Shown piece after piece: positions 37,986 through 48,604 of a stretch of DNA of 64,000 nt. The position numbers were made by a program, and so were the translations under genes. Source of the DNA: Lonicera japonica (taxonomy: Eukaryota; Streptophyta; Magnoliopsida; Dipsacales; Caprifoliaceae); contig JAKCWG010000734.1 of NCBI GenBank assembly GCA_021464415.1, forward strand, positions 1-64,000. The letters run 5' to 3'. Numbering within the stretch: the stretch's first letter is position 1; each line of letters starts with the position of its first letter. The notes beneath the pieces were generated by a model. It saw only the letters and a list, made by a program, of their open reading frames with translations, had not been told where the DNA came from and made no database searches.

Positions 37986-38347
37986 ATTTCTAGAAAAAAA
38001 TATTATAAAAAAGATAACTAAAAATACTTCAAAAGTAAGAATAAATATTCATAAATTTTAAAACTAGTAGAAGCTTTAACGGATCATCCGAATTCGTTAA
38101 ATGTGAAATCGCAACCAGCCGGTTACTATTTTGTGTTAAATAAGTGAATTATTTTGTATTAAACAAGTGAATTTCATTCCGTATTTATTCGTGTTAGGTT
38201 ATCATATCACGTGTCTCTCTAATTTAAATTTAGAAAATTTAAAATAAAAAATTTAGAAATCTGAGAAGATTTCCACAATTTAAAATAGTTTTGAGCTGAT
38301 AATAATAGATGTTTGGTTCAAATTTCTTGAATTCGCATATAATTCGA

Positions 38348-39740
38348 GGCAGGGGACAGCCACAAGGAGGCTAAAGTCCTCAAAATGTTATGTGTTCAAC
38401 TGGGATTAAATGCAAAGCAAACTATTCTCAGGTTAAATCACTGTTTCCTACGACGTTCAAAGAAGCTCTTAAAGAAGAAGTTCAGGTGGCTTTAAAGAAG
38501 GCACAACAAGATTTCGTATTATATTTACAGGAGAGTGATAAAATATTTGCTCTTAATCTTGGGACTATTGCCCAAAGGTATTTCGAAAATAATATAGAAT
38601 TTTCACTTATTAGAGAAAAAACGAGAGATTATTATGAGGCTATTCTTGTCGACACTCACAGTGTACAATTTACTCAACATGAACAGAAATGTGAGATCCC
38701 GTAATCCAGAAATTGCCTTCAGTAAGGCGTTTATTAAAGGGATGGTGAATATTGAGGAATGGGGATTAAATCCCAATAAAGAACAAAGGTTGCGGAATTA
38801 TTATGCTGAATCGGGTCCCTATACTTATAATTATTGGGATTATATTGATGCCTGGAAGAAGGCATTTATTTATCAAAACCAGTATAATACCTATACCTGG
38901 TTTTTTTGTATTGATAGCCTTAAAGGTGAAGGTTTAGACAATAATTTAAAGACTCTCCCTCATTGGTTTTTTCAGTGGTTCATGCTTAATGGGCCAGAGG
39001 AAGATGTTCTTCCCAATGATTTATATGAACTCTTTATCGCTTATAGCAAAAATAATGCTAGGCTTCTTATTAAAGAGTAATATCCTATTAAAAATTTTGA
39101 ATTATTAAACTTTTTTACTAAATATCATATTCCCCGGATCCTGTAGTGGAATTTTAATACTACTACCCATAATAACGGCTTATTTCTTTTAGTCCGTGAC
39201 TATTACTATAAATGGTGGCAAAAATTTAAAACCACTGAACTTATAGCTCAAATTAAAAAGGATCTTCTTAAATTTATTGAATTCAATAAACGTGTTGAAG
39301 ACAATGAGGCTTTTTTAAAGAAACAGAATATTGAAAAAACTAAGTTTAAAATGCATTCGCTTGCTTCTCTTAAAGAGAAATTCCCTAATACTCCGGTCAA
39401 AGAGCTTAAAGCTAAAATCCTCCAAATTCTAGCCTCTCAGTTAGACATGGATGAGGATATAATGTATATATCTCAAGATTCAAAATCTGAAGTCTGTTCA
39501 GTTAAATCTGAATCAAGTAATCTGTTTATTGATATTAATATTGATAAAGAAAATGATTATGCGGAGCCAAATGAGAATATGACTACCCACATGAATAGAT
39601 GGCTCACCCATCTTTATGATGACGCTAACACTCCACCTGCTACAAAAAAAAAGACAAAGGAAAGAATCAAGTGGAGTAAGTCTGGAGACAGAATAATTAT
39701 ATTCGATTTACTTTATTAAAGTAAAACTTTATAAAAGTTT
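38348..39740 (+). pseudogene. Endogenous caulimovirid block, plus-strand ORF remnants
   Basis: Three open pieces (38390-38704, 38634-39080, 39351-39719) lie in overlapping frames interrupted by shifts and a stop near 39078. Features are NYWDYIDAWKKAFIYQN, LPHWFFQWF and a lysine-rich C-terminus. This resembles an ORF of unknown function seen in endogenous plant pararetroviruses, recalled from family knowledge and not searched. It runs towards the polyprotein block on the other strand, which a circular virus with all genes on one strand would not do, so the integrated DNA is rearranged. It is broken and cannot give one product. Confidence 0.55.
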
Positions 39741-40017
39741 GATTCCTTCGTCTGAACGTCTGCAGTCCATCCAGCACACGCGACAAGGACATCCGCAATT
39801 ATTCATTACTTTAATTATGTAATCACTGTACAAATACTGTTTGCTTTTACTATTTGTTTGATTTTCCTCCCCTTTAAATGGATAGGTTTGTTTAGTTGGG
39901 GATTATCTTTTGTTTTTTGGTTTTCTCTCTCTCGTGTAATCTCCATGTATTTCTTCTCATTCTTTCTTTTGTAATATTAAGTTTGAATTTTATAAAATCT
40001 AGTTTTCTAGTTTTGCA

Positions 40018-40270
40018 TCAACATCTCAATCCTTGTTCTAATTTTAGTAAATCAATCTTCTTGAAAGTCAGAGATACATTCTACAATGGATAATATTTCT
40101 TTTTTAATTGTAGAGTAATTCTTTTGAGCATCATTTCATTTCCCATAAATAAATCTAGATAAGATTTATTTATCAGAGTCTTTAAACTTCTATTTAAGGA
40201 TACCACCATAGCCAATATCTGAGGCATCAGTCTCAACAATTTTAAAAGAATATGGAGAGATAAAAACAAG
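40018..40270 (-). pseudogene. Viral RNase H remnant
   Basis: The minus frame shows ETDASDIGYGGIL, with the catalytic Asp, and NYSTIKKEILSIV, with the catalytic Glu. In-frame stops fall between and after them, so the domain is dead. Confidence 0.75.
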
Positions 40271-41375
40271 ACAAGGTAAGTTTAACCTTAGATTAAATAA
40301 TTCTAACAGCCTTAGTATGCTTTTTAGTCGATGGAGGAAGATTCTTCCTCAGCCTTTCATACAAGGGAATACAATCTGTAGCGAGATTTTGATAATAATC
40401 ACGAACATAATTCAAAGAACCCAAAAACCTTTGTAGTTGGGTTTTTTCTCTAATTTCATCAGAAAATTTATCAATAAATTCTATAGCTCTATTAATAGAG
40501 ATTATACTTCCTTTAGTAATTTCATGACCTAAAAATCTTATTTTAGTCTAGAAAATGCTTATCTTTTTAGCCGAGACTACTAATCCTGCAATTTTCATAA
40601 TTTTAATAAAAATTTGAACATGCTTAATGTGTTGATCAATACTTTATGAAAAAATAAGAATATCGTCAATATAAATAATAGAAAATGTACTATAAGGAGT
40701 GGTTTTTTCTCTAATTTTATCAGAAAATTTATCAATAAATTATATAGCTCTATTAATAGGGATTATACTTCCTTTAGTAATTTCATGACCTAAAAATCTT
40801 ATTTTAGTCTGGAAAATGCTTATCTTTTTAGCCGAGACTACTAATCCTGCAGTTTTCATAATTTTAATAGAAATCTGAACATGCTATGTGCTGATCAATA
40901 CTTTATGAAAAAATAAGAATATCATCAATATAAACAATATAAAATGTACTATAAGGAGTGAAAATATCATTAATAATATTCTAAAACTCAAAAGGGCATT
41001 TTTAAGCCCGAATGGCATAACATTCCATCCATAATGTCCAAAAGGGACAGTGAAGGCAGTTTTATACTTATCAGCTTCAGCAATTTGGATATGCCAATAA
41101 CCTGATTTTAGATCAAATTTAGAAAATATAGTAGCAGCTTGTAAACGAGCAAGCAAGTCCTTCTTATTAGGAAAAGGATATTTAATACATTTTAAAACTT
41201 TATTTAAAGGTTTATAATTTATAACTAACCTGGGAGCTCCTCTTTCAATTTTAGAGGCTTTATTAACATAAAACGCTGTACAACTCCAGGGAGAATAGCT
41301 TTTTCTAATAAGGTTTTTCTCTATAAGAGAAGTTATTTCAGTTTTGCAATATTCTAATAAAACTAAATTCATCTG
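40271..41375 (-). pseudogene. Viral reverse transcriptase remnant with duplicated YIDD segment
   Basis: The open part (to 41372) covers fingers and palm: KFDLKSGYWHI (motif A) and MPFGLKNA (motif B). The catalytic YIDD occurs twice, at 40921-40932 and 40662-40673, because about 261 bp are tandemly duplicated. A frameshift separates motif B from the first YIDD, and stops follow both. It cannot make an active enzyme. Confidence 0.85.
40441..40960. repeat. 261-bp tandem duplication within the viral RT
   Basis: GTTTTTTCTCTAATTT begins at 40441 and again at 40702. The units match closely; the right unit lacks two bases (ATGCTATGTG versus ATGCTTAATGTG), so the spacing is 261 bp at one end and 259 bp at the YIDD box. 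Confidence 0.9.
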
Positions 41376-41676
41376 GGCAGGCCTAGCCTTGGTAGAAATA
41401 TTTTTCTCATCGAAATCTTCCTCATAAGGAAGGGGGACTATATGATTTTTTCTGTCCCAAAAGGCTGTAGGTAAATCACTACAAATTTCATGAATAATCT
41501 GCTCTTGAAGATTTTTAATAGAGAGCTTTCTTTTAGGAGCATTAATTTAAAGATTTATATTCATAATTTTTAAAATCTTCTTGTAAATAATTAAGATGTT
41601 TTTCTTTAAAAACAAGTCTATCTTTTACTTCATTAATTTATTTAACTTGAGATTTTGTGATAAATCTAAAAATAAT

Positions 41677-41975
41677 TTATTTATCCTCAAGCTTAGTAAT
41701 AATACCTTCAAGAGTTTTAGAGAAAGGCTCAATAAGACTTAAAAAGGGAGTACCAAGAATAATACGTTGGGACAAATCCTTAATCATAATAAAAGTTCCT
41801 TTAATACAAATACCATCATTGCAAATATATGCATTAGATAATTTAAACTTGATTTTTAGTTTATTTCCTCCAGCACTAGTCATGGTTTGGGAGGTTTTAT
41901 CAAAATATTTAGTAGGGACTAGACATTCTCTAATGCAATTCATATCTGCCCCACTATCAATTAAAATAATATCTT
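41677..41975 (-). pseudogene. Viral aspartic protease remnant
   Basis: The active-site box ILIDSGADMN lies at about 41940-41967 (DSGA at 41947-41958) and is followed by an 88-codon open frame with IILGTPFL, the usual second retropepsin landmark. Flanking stops isolate it from the RT and coat regions. Confidence 0.75.
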
Positions 41976-42585
41976 TAAGAACAAAATATTTGTCTATAAC
42001 TATAGTTATATTAACATGCCATTTTTTATGGGCAATCTTATCTATAAAGTTAAGAAAACTATCACCAGTATTTATAGGAACAATTTCCTGAGAGGTAGAA
42101 GAATTTTTAGGTTTAACAGGGATTTTTTCAATAGTAGAAAGGTGGAGTTTAATCTATTTTATCTCGATTTTTAAACTGTTAATTTCCATTTTTAAATCGA
42201 AAATAGTGGTTTATTTCTCAGGAGTTTTATAAAAACTTTCGAGTATATTATGCAACGAGTAAGGTTCTGTGTTAGGTAAAGTTGGTTTCTCAGTTTTAAA
42301 CGTAGTCAAATATTGCTCAATAAGTTTTCGTTTAACATTATTATCAGTAACCTGATCTATAAGATCTAAGATCAACTATTCTTCTTTAGTGAGAACATTA
42401 ATACTAAGAGCGTTAGTCTCAAGAATAGCTTTTTAATAGTCGGTTTGAGCCTTACACTTGCAATCAGATTATGACCCCGAATTACTAGTAGAGGAACTTG
42501 GGGAGGGTGTTTGAATTTCGTTGACAAACTCCTCATCTTCATTATCATCCTCTTCATCACTAGGGTTTAATAAAACCGCCATGAG

Positions 42586-43848
42586 TTACTTTTTAAGGCC
42601 TTTGTCAGCTATTTCATTAAGCTTTTGTTTAATCCAACATTTATTAGCATAGTGGCAAGCTTTGCCACATTTTCTACAAATAACCTGACTCATATTATTG
42701 GGCCTTTTTGGTGGCCCAGACTTCCTATAAGGAGTCCTAGAGGTGGAAGCACTAAGGGCTTTCTTATGGGCCTTTTTACGCTTTTTGTTATACTTTCTAG
42801 TTCTATTAGAACTATCAGTATTTTTCTTATTCCTGGAATAAGGAATACTAATATCATAGGCAAACTGATCACGGAACTCACATATCTCTTTCCTACCGGT
42901 TAAGTTCTGGGCTTTTAATTGGGCTTTAAGTTTAATATCATTACACAGGGATAATCCTTCAGCAATACATTCACTAATAAAATAGTCATAAGTATAATTT
43001 TTATAAGGGATGAAAGTACCGCCATATTTTTTACTTATACGGTCTTTAACCTTTTGGGCAAATAAAGTTGGCAATATAGCTATAAACTTTTCTTTCTAGA
43101 AGTCAGCATTTGCATCCTCTCTTGTCATAACCTTAGATAGAAATACATCCTTATACCACCTAAAATGGGTTAAAGTGGGACATTTAAGATTAATAAGAAG
43201 ATCCTTACTTCTATCTAATACATTATAATGAGGTCCAATAAAATGGTGTACTATAGCAGTTAACAAGGAATATATTGCATTTTCTTCAGCTTTGGGCTAA
43301 ACTTGGGTAACATTCTACCCTTGCTCATTTTTAATAGTAACATTAATATTAACAATTTTAACCGAGTTTTTAATCTCATTCTTCTGACTTTTAGTCAACA
43401 CATTATCCCACCAACCTCTTAATTGGCTAGAAAATCCTGCTATCATAAACTCAGCAACACTCTTGTCACTACTACCAGCATTATAAGCCGTACTGTACAT
43501 GGTCATTCTATATAACTTAGTCAATATTTGGTATTCCGACATAACATCAATATACTATTCATAAATGGTCTTAGCACTAAAGTTAGCTACTTGATTAAAA
43601 GCAGCTTTTTCCTTAAATAGCATATCTTCAGGAGTAAGATGAGGATAATAAGTCCTAGTATGAGCTGTGGAGGTTAAGGTATGATTTTTTCCAAAAGTGA
43701 TCTTATTAAGATCTCCCTCCATGGCTAATAGCTCATTTTTGAACTGGATAATATCAGAAAATTCAGTTTCGCACTAAAAAAGATCCTCAGTTTGGGTAAT
43801 AGGAATGATATTTTTTCCATTGAATAAACGAAGTTTTTCTAACTTATC
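42586..43848 (-). pseudogene. Viral coat-protein region with CCHC zinc knuckle
   Basis: Open stretches at 43315-43542 (with RGWWDNVLT) and 42586-43074 belong to the caulimovirid coat protein. The second ends in a basic tract and CRKCGKACHYANKC, a CX2CX4HX4C zinc knuckle. Several in-frame stops break the region, and its upstream end is the insertion site of the nested element. Confidence 0.8.
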
Positions 43849-45400
43849 TGTAGGTCGGAAAATACCCTAGAGGGGGGTGAACAGGGTTTTAAAAAAACTT
43901 AATGCGGAATTAAAACATTTTTAAAATATTTAAGCAAAGCAACTTAGTTAAATAAGTTTATCAAGGAAAACAATCAATTAAATAATCAATCCCAAGAATA
44001 AGCAATAATATAAGCAACTTCAATCAATTAATATAACAAATAAATAAAGAGATTGAGTAAGAAAGATTGAACCAATTGAAGTCAAGATTTTTTGTCCACA
44101 CGGTTCGGCTTGGAAACCCCTACTCCGCGCTAGTTTAGTTCCCCGAGAACTTCCACTAAAACCGATCTCCTTCCGGGTGAAGATCAAACATTTACAAGTG
44201 TAATTCTTCTCACTACACTCTTTACAAATATTGCTTGACCACACTATTCCCACGAGAATCCCTCTTGCTAACTATGAGATTTACCTCTCACAATTTCACT
44301 CAACAAGAATTTACCTTCTTCTCTATCTTATGAGATTTACCTCTCATAAATTGTCTAATACAATTGTTTGGTGACTCACACCAATTAACAACTCTATCTA
44401 AGTGTGTATAAGATACAATATGAAGCTCACACTAGAGTTTGCTTGATTGATCAAATAGATAGCTCAAATGATGAATATGAATGATCAATAAAATAGCTTG
44501 ACTTTGGATAGATGAAAAATATATTTGTAGAAGTGTTCAAGCTTATCAAAATGTGTCTAGGATGTCCAATATATAGTCCCAAAAGAGATATAGCCGTTTG
44601 TAGTGGATTAATTAATTAATAGGTCAAAATTGCACATTTGTCAAAGTTCCAACAGCTAGTTTTGACAAAACAATTCAAGTTTGTTTTGTTAATTCCTCCC
44701 AATTTGACCGTTGGATCATGCTCAAATTTTAGTCAAAATTGCCAGGAGATGTTGTCTAACTACTGTAAAAATTTCAAAATGATCGGAGTTCTGGAAGGCC
44801 TCCATCTTACCGTTAGATCAAAACTGGACAAAAATTGAGCGAATTTTAAATATAAAATAAAAATATTTTTGCAATTTAACAATTTAGTTTCAAACTGATT
44901 TTGATTCAAACTGATTTTGATCAATCTAACAATGATGTAAGTTCATATTTGAGCTATATAATCAATCAATTAAGAAACTTTACATTAATTCTAAGCAAAC
45001 ACTCAATTACCGAATAGGCGAGTCTTCGAATGCTTCGATTTGTTTCTTCAAATTGATTCTTCACTTGAAGCTTTTCCCTTGAAGCTTTAGTATGTAATCC
45101 TTGATATTTTATGCTTCATGAAATGCATTGCTAGCTTGTGAATGATGAGATTGATCTTCTTGTCTTGTCCAACGCTTGTAGAAGAATGATCTTGATTCGG
45201 ATAGATCTGTTTTAGTCCAATGCTTCGTTGACTTGATCGGATATTGATTGAATGATCCTTGTCAAACTTCCTTTGAGCAATCATGCTATTCTTGATTTTC
45301 CAAATAAGAAATCTATAATCTTATATCAAGAACATGTTAAATTACACATGATTGATTTATTGTTATTATCAAAATAAGATTAAGACCTTCAAGGTCAACA
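43849..45400 (-). repeat. 3' LTR of the gag-only element
   Basis: 1552 bp. It lacks about 142 bp found at about 47957-48100 of its partner. The 66-77 residue frames inside it have twins in the other LTR and are shadows. Confidence 0.92.
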
Positions 45401-45416
45401 ATCTCCCCCTTTTTTA
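45401..45416 (-). other. Polypurine tract of the gag-only element
   Basis: On the minus strand the sequence next to the 3' LTR is TAAAAAAGGGGGAGAT, an A/G run at the expected place for plus-strand DNA priming. Confidence 0.8.
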
Positions 45417-45740
45417 TGATGACAATAAATTAATGTGTGTTTTCAATAACAAGCATAAATAGCATATGAATAATTGAAATGTGCTCCCCCTCAATTTATG
45501 CATAGATAAAATAAAAGATTATTAAAAGCATTGCAAATATTTGAGATAGTTTTAAAAATTAATAAAACAATTTTGATCTCAAATAAGGTTTTCAAAAGAA
45601 AACAATTATCAATGTTAAAGACATAAAACAATTAATGGTCTTACCAACATTGATTGTCACCAACACATATTTTCTCCCCCTATGGCAAGATCAAAAAAGG
45701 ATCAAGGCCACGGAGAGAAAATGGTAACTCCAAGAGTGCT

Positions 45741-46844
45741 TCATCTATGAGGCCAAGGTGTGTATGCCTCTCCATCTTTTGCCATAAGACAAAGGTGTGC
45801 CACCTCCTCATCGCTCGACTCAATATCGGATTCGTCTTCATCCGATTCACTTGTATGCCCTTTGAGAGCATCTTTTAATCTTTTGTATAGCTCTTCCCTC
45901 TTTGCTTGCTTCTCTCTTTTTTCCTCTTTTCTAACCGGACAATTTGATTTGTAATGTCCTGATTTTTGACAATGAAAGCACTTCTTTTCCTCATTATCAA
46001 CTTTAGGATGAGTTGATCTATCATTATTTGAGGATGAGGGATTGTTGTCGATCTTCCCTTGGGAGTACTTCTTCTTTGCTAGGAATTTCTCAAATTTCCT
46101 AGAGAGAAGTGCCATGTCTCCATCTCTTTTAGTTGAGCTATGATACCATATTGTCATTGGATTTACTTTCTCTCTTCCTTCTTCTCTTTGCAACTCCTTC
46201 TCATGGGTTTTAAGAGAACCCAAGAGCTCATCCATGTGAAGAGTTTTGAGATTCTTAGCTTCTTGAATTGCCGTCACCTTAGGTCTCCATTTCGTTGGAA
46301 GAATCCTAAGAATTTTTCGAATTTTCTCTTCATTAGAGTAAACCTTACCAAGAAGGTCTAAAGCGTTAGTGAGAATAGAAAATCGACTATACATGGAAGC
46401 AAGTGATTCGTTAGGCTCCATTTTAAACAATTCATAATCATGGACAAGAATATTAATATTGTCCTCCTTCACTTGTGAGGTTCCTTCATAGGTAACCTCA
46501 AGCTTATCCCAAATCTCTTTTGCCGTTTTGCAACTAGAGATTTTGTTGTATTCATCCATAGTCAAAGCACAATGTAATGAATTTAAAGCTTTAGCATTGA
46601 ATTGAATTTTTCTAATATCATGCTCATTGTATTCGGATATAGACTTGGGAATAATATTTCCCATTTCGTCGGTTTTTGTAATTTCATAAGGTCCAATAAG
46701 TGTAACCTTCCATTGGTCAAAATCATTAGCTTGTAAAAATGTACACATTCTATTTTTCCAATAGCTATAGTTCTTGCCATCAAACAATGGTGGTCTATAA
46801 GTAGAAGCACCTTCGAAAAGGCCAGTTCCTTGATAATAAGACAT
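45741..46844 (-). CDS. gag: Copia-type Gag protein, intact
   Basis: An uninterrupted 367-residue ORF from ATG 46844. It opens with the Copia Gag N-terminal pattern (RPPLFDGKNYSYWKNRM), continues through the UBN2-type capsid region (residues about 90-230, with AKEIWDKLEVTYEG), and has a CCHC zinc knuckle CFHCQKSGHYKSNC at 289-302. The tail is acidic (SDEDESDIESSDEE) and ends CLMAKDGEAYTPWPHR, just where a full Copia polyprotein would run on into protease. Gag packages the element RNA into virus-like particles. About 340 bp without coding separate its stop from the polypurine tract. An open frame in an element without pol suggests selection or a recent origin. Confidence 0.93.
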   Translation of the reverse strand: MSYYQGTGLFEGASTYRPPLFDGKNYSYWKNRMCTFLQANDFDQWKVTLIGPYEITKTDEMGNIIPKSISEYNEHDIRKIQFNAKALNSLHCALTMDEYNKISSCKTAKEIWDKLEVTYEGTSQVKEDNINILVHDYELFKMEPNESLASMYSRFSILTNALDLLGKVYSNEEKIRKILRILPTKWRPKVTAIQEAKNLKTLHMDELLGSLKTHEKELQREEGREKVNPMTIWYHSSTKRDGDMALLSRKFEKFLAKKKYSQGKIDNNPSSSNNDRSTHPKVDNEEKKCFHCQKSGHYKSNCPVRKEEKREKQAKREELYKRLKDALKGHTSESDEDESDIESSDEEVAHLCLMAKDGEAYTPWPHR

Positions 46845-46891
46845 GATCGAGGACTCTAAGATTGTGAAATCAAAAACAAGAGTACAACATT

Positions 46892-46903
46892 CCTCTTATA
46901 CCA
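46892..46903 (-). other. Primer-binding site of the gag-only element
   Basis: On the minus strand TGGTATAAGAGG lies two bases inside the 5' LTR and matches the iMet-complementary site TGGTATCAGAGC at ten of twelve bases. Confidence 0.7.
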
Positions 46904-46905
46904 AT

Positions 46906-48599
46906 TGTAGGTCGGAAAATACCCTAGAGGGGGGGGGGGTGAACAGGGTTTTAAAAAAACTTAATGCGGAATTAAAACATTTTTAAAATATTTAAGCAAA
47001 GCAACTTAGTTAAATAAGTTTATCAAGGAAAACAATCAATTAAATAATTAATCCCAAGAATAAGCAATAATATAAGCAACTTCAATCAATTAATATAACA
47101 AATAAATAAAGAGATTGAGTAAGAAAGATTGAACCAATTGAAGTCAAGATTTTTTGTCCACACGGTTCGGCTTGGAAACCCCTACTCCGCGCTAGGTTAG
47201 TTCCCCGAGAACTTCCACTAAAACCGATCTCCTTCCGGGTGAAGATCAAACATTTACAAGTGTAATTCTTCTCACTACACTCTTTACAAATGTTGCTTGA
47301 CCAAAATATTCCCACAAGAATCCCTTTTGCTAACTATGAGATTTACCTCTCATAATTTCACTCAACAAGAATTTACCTTCTTGTCTATCTTATGAGATTT
47401 ACCTTTCATAAATTGTCTAATACAATTGTTTGGTGACTCACACCAATTAACAACTCTATCTAAGTGTGTATAAGATACAATATGAAGCTCACACTAGAGT
47501 TTGCTTGATTGATCAAATAGATAGCTCAAATGATGAATATGAATGATCAATAAAATAGCTTGACTTTGGATAGATGAAAAATATATTTGTAGAAGTGTTC
47601 AAGCTTATCAAAATGTGTCTAGGATGTCCAATATATAGTCCCAAAAGAGATATAGCCATTTGTAGTGGATTAATTAATTAATGGGTCAAAATTGCACATT
47701 TGTCAAAGTTCCAACAGCTAGTTTTGACAAAACAATTCAAGTTTGTTTTGTTAATTCCTCCCAATTTGACCATTGGATCATGCTCAAATTTTAGTCAAAA
47801 TTGCCAGGAGATGTTGTCTAACTACTGTAAAAATTTCAAAATGATCGTAGTTCTAGAAGGCCTCCATCTTACCGTTAAATCAAAACTGGACAAAAATTGA
47901 GCGAATTTTAAATGTAAAATAAAAATATTTTTGCAATTTAACAATTTAGTTTCAAATAAAATTCTAATGATTTTTCTAAACCTCAAAGATATGTTTCTAA
48001 GATACATATTTTTATTAAAGCTTAAAATATGATCATTTAAAATTAATATGAATTTATTTTGAAACTCGGTTTTTGTAAAATGATGTTTTAAAAAAAAATT
48101 TGATTCAAACTGATTTTGATCGATCTAACAATGATGTAAGTTCATATTTGAGCTATATAATCAATCAATTAAGAAACTTTACATTAATCCTAAGCAAACA
48201 CTCAATTACCGAATAGGTGAATCTTCGAATGCTTCGATTTGTTTCTTCAAATTGATTCTTTACTTGAAGCTTTTCCCTTGAAGCTTTAGTATGTAATCCT
48301 TGATATTTTATGCTTCATGAAATGCATTGCTAGCTTGTGAATGATGAGATTGATCTTCTTGTCTTGTCCAACGCTTGTAGAAGAATGATCTTGATTTGGA
48401 TAGATCGGTTTTAGTCCAATGCTTCGTTGACTTGATCGGATATTGATTGAATGATCCTTGTCAAACTTCCTTTGAGCAATCATGCTATTCTTGATTTTCC
48501 AAATAAAAAATCTATAATCTTATATCAAGAACATGTTAAATTACACATGATTGATTTATTGTTATTATTAAAATAAGATTAAGACCTTCAAGGTCAACA
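46906..48599 (-). repeat. 5' LTR of the gag-only element
   Basis: 1694 bp. It matches 43849-45400 closely along its length, apart from an extra block of about 142 bp and a longer G run near 46930. Confidence 0.92.
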
Positions 48600-48604
48600 T
48601 TATC

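Larger units (their letters stand above)
37172..38347. repeat. 440-bp repeat, copy 1, interrupted
   Basis: Bases 37172-37264 and about 37986-38347 together match 49743-50182 (GGAACTTGTATGCTATTGGG ... TTTCTTGAATTCG(T/C)ATATAATTC). They are separated by an unrelated insert of about 720 bp. The copy ends where the viral block starts. Confidence 0.8.
43849..48599 (-). mobile_element. Gag-only Copia-type LTR retrotransposon (TR-GAG-like), nested in the virus
   Basis: The element is 4751 bp with LTRs at 43849-45400 and 46906-48599, both starting TGTAGGTCGG and ending GGTCAACA on the + strand. TTATC flanks both sides (43844-43848 and 48600-48604), a perfect 5-bp target duplication. The internal region is only 1505 bp and contains a PBS, a polypurine tract and one intact gag ORF; protease, integrase, RT and RNase H are absent. 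Such structures are known in plants as terminal-repeat retrotransposons with GAG domain and must borrow pol in trans. By eye the LTRs differ at roughly two to three dozen sites plus an indel of about 142 bp, so insertion is fairly recent relative to the decayed virus around it. Confidence 0.93.

Noticed and set aside
42625..42903. Plus-strand 92-residue frame
   Set aside because: Opposite-strand shadow of the viral coat-protein and zinc-knuckle region.
44020..44253. 77-residue Cys-containing frame, repeated nearly identically at 47082-47315
   Set aside because: Both lie in the LTRs of the nested element; identical because LTRs are copies, with no conserved domain.
44638..44838. 66-residue frame with a twin at 47700-47900
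   Set aside because: LTR shadow ORF.
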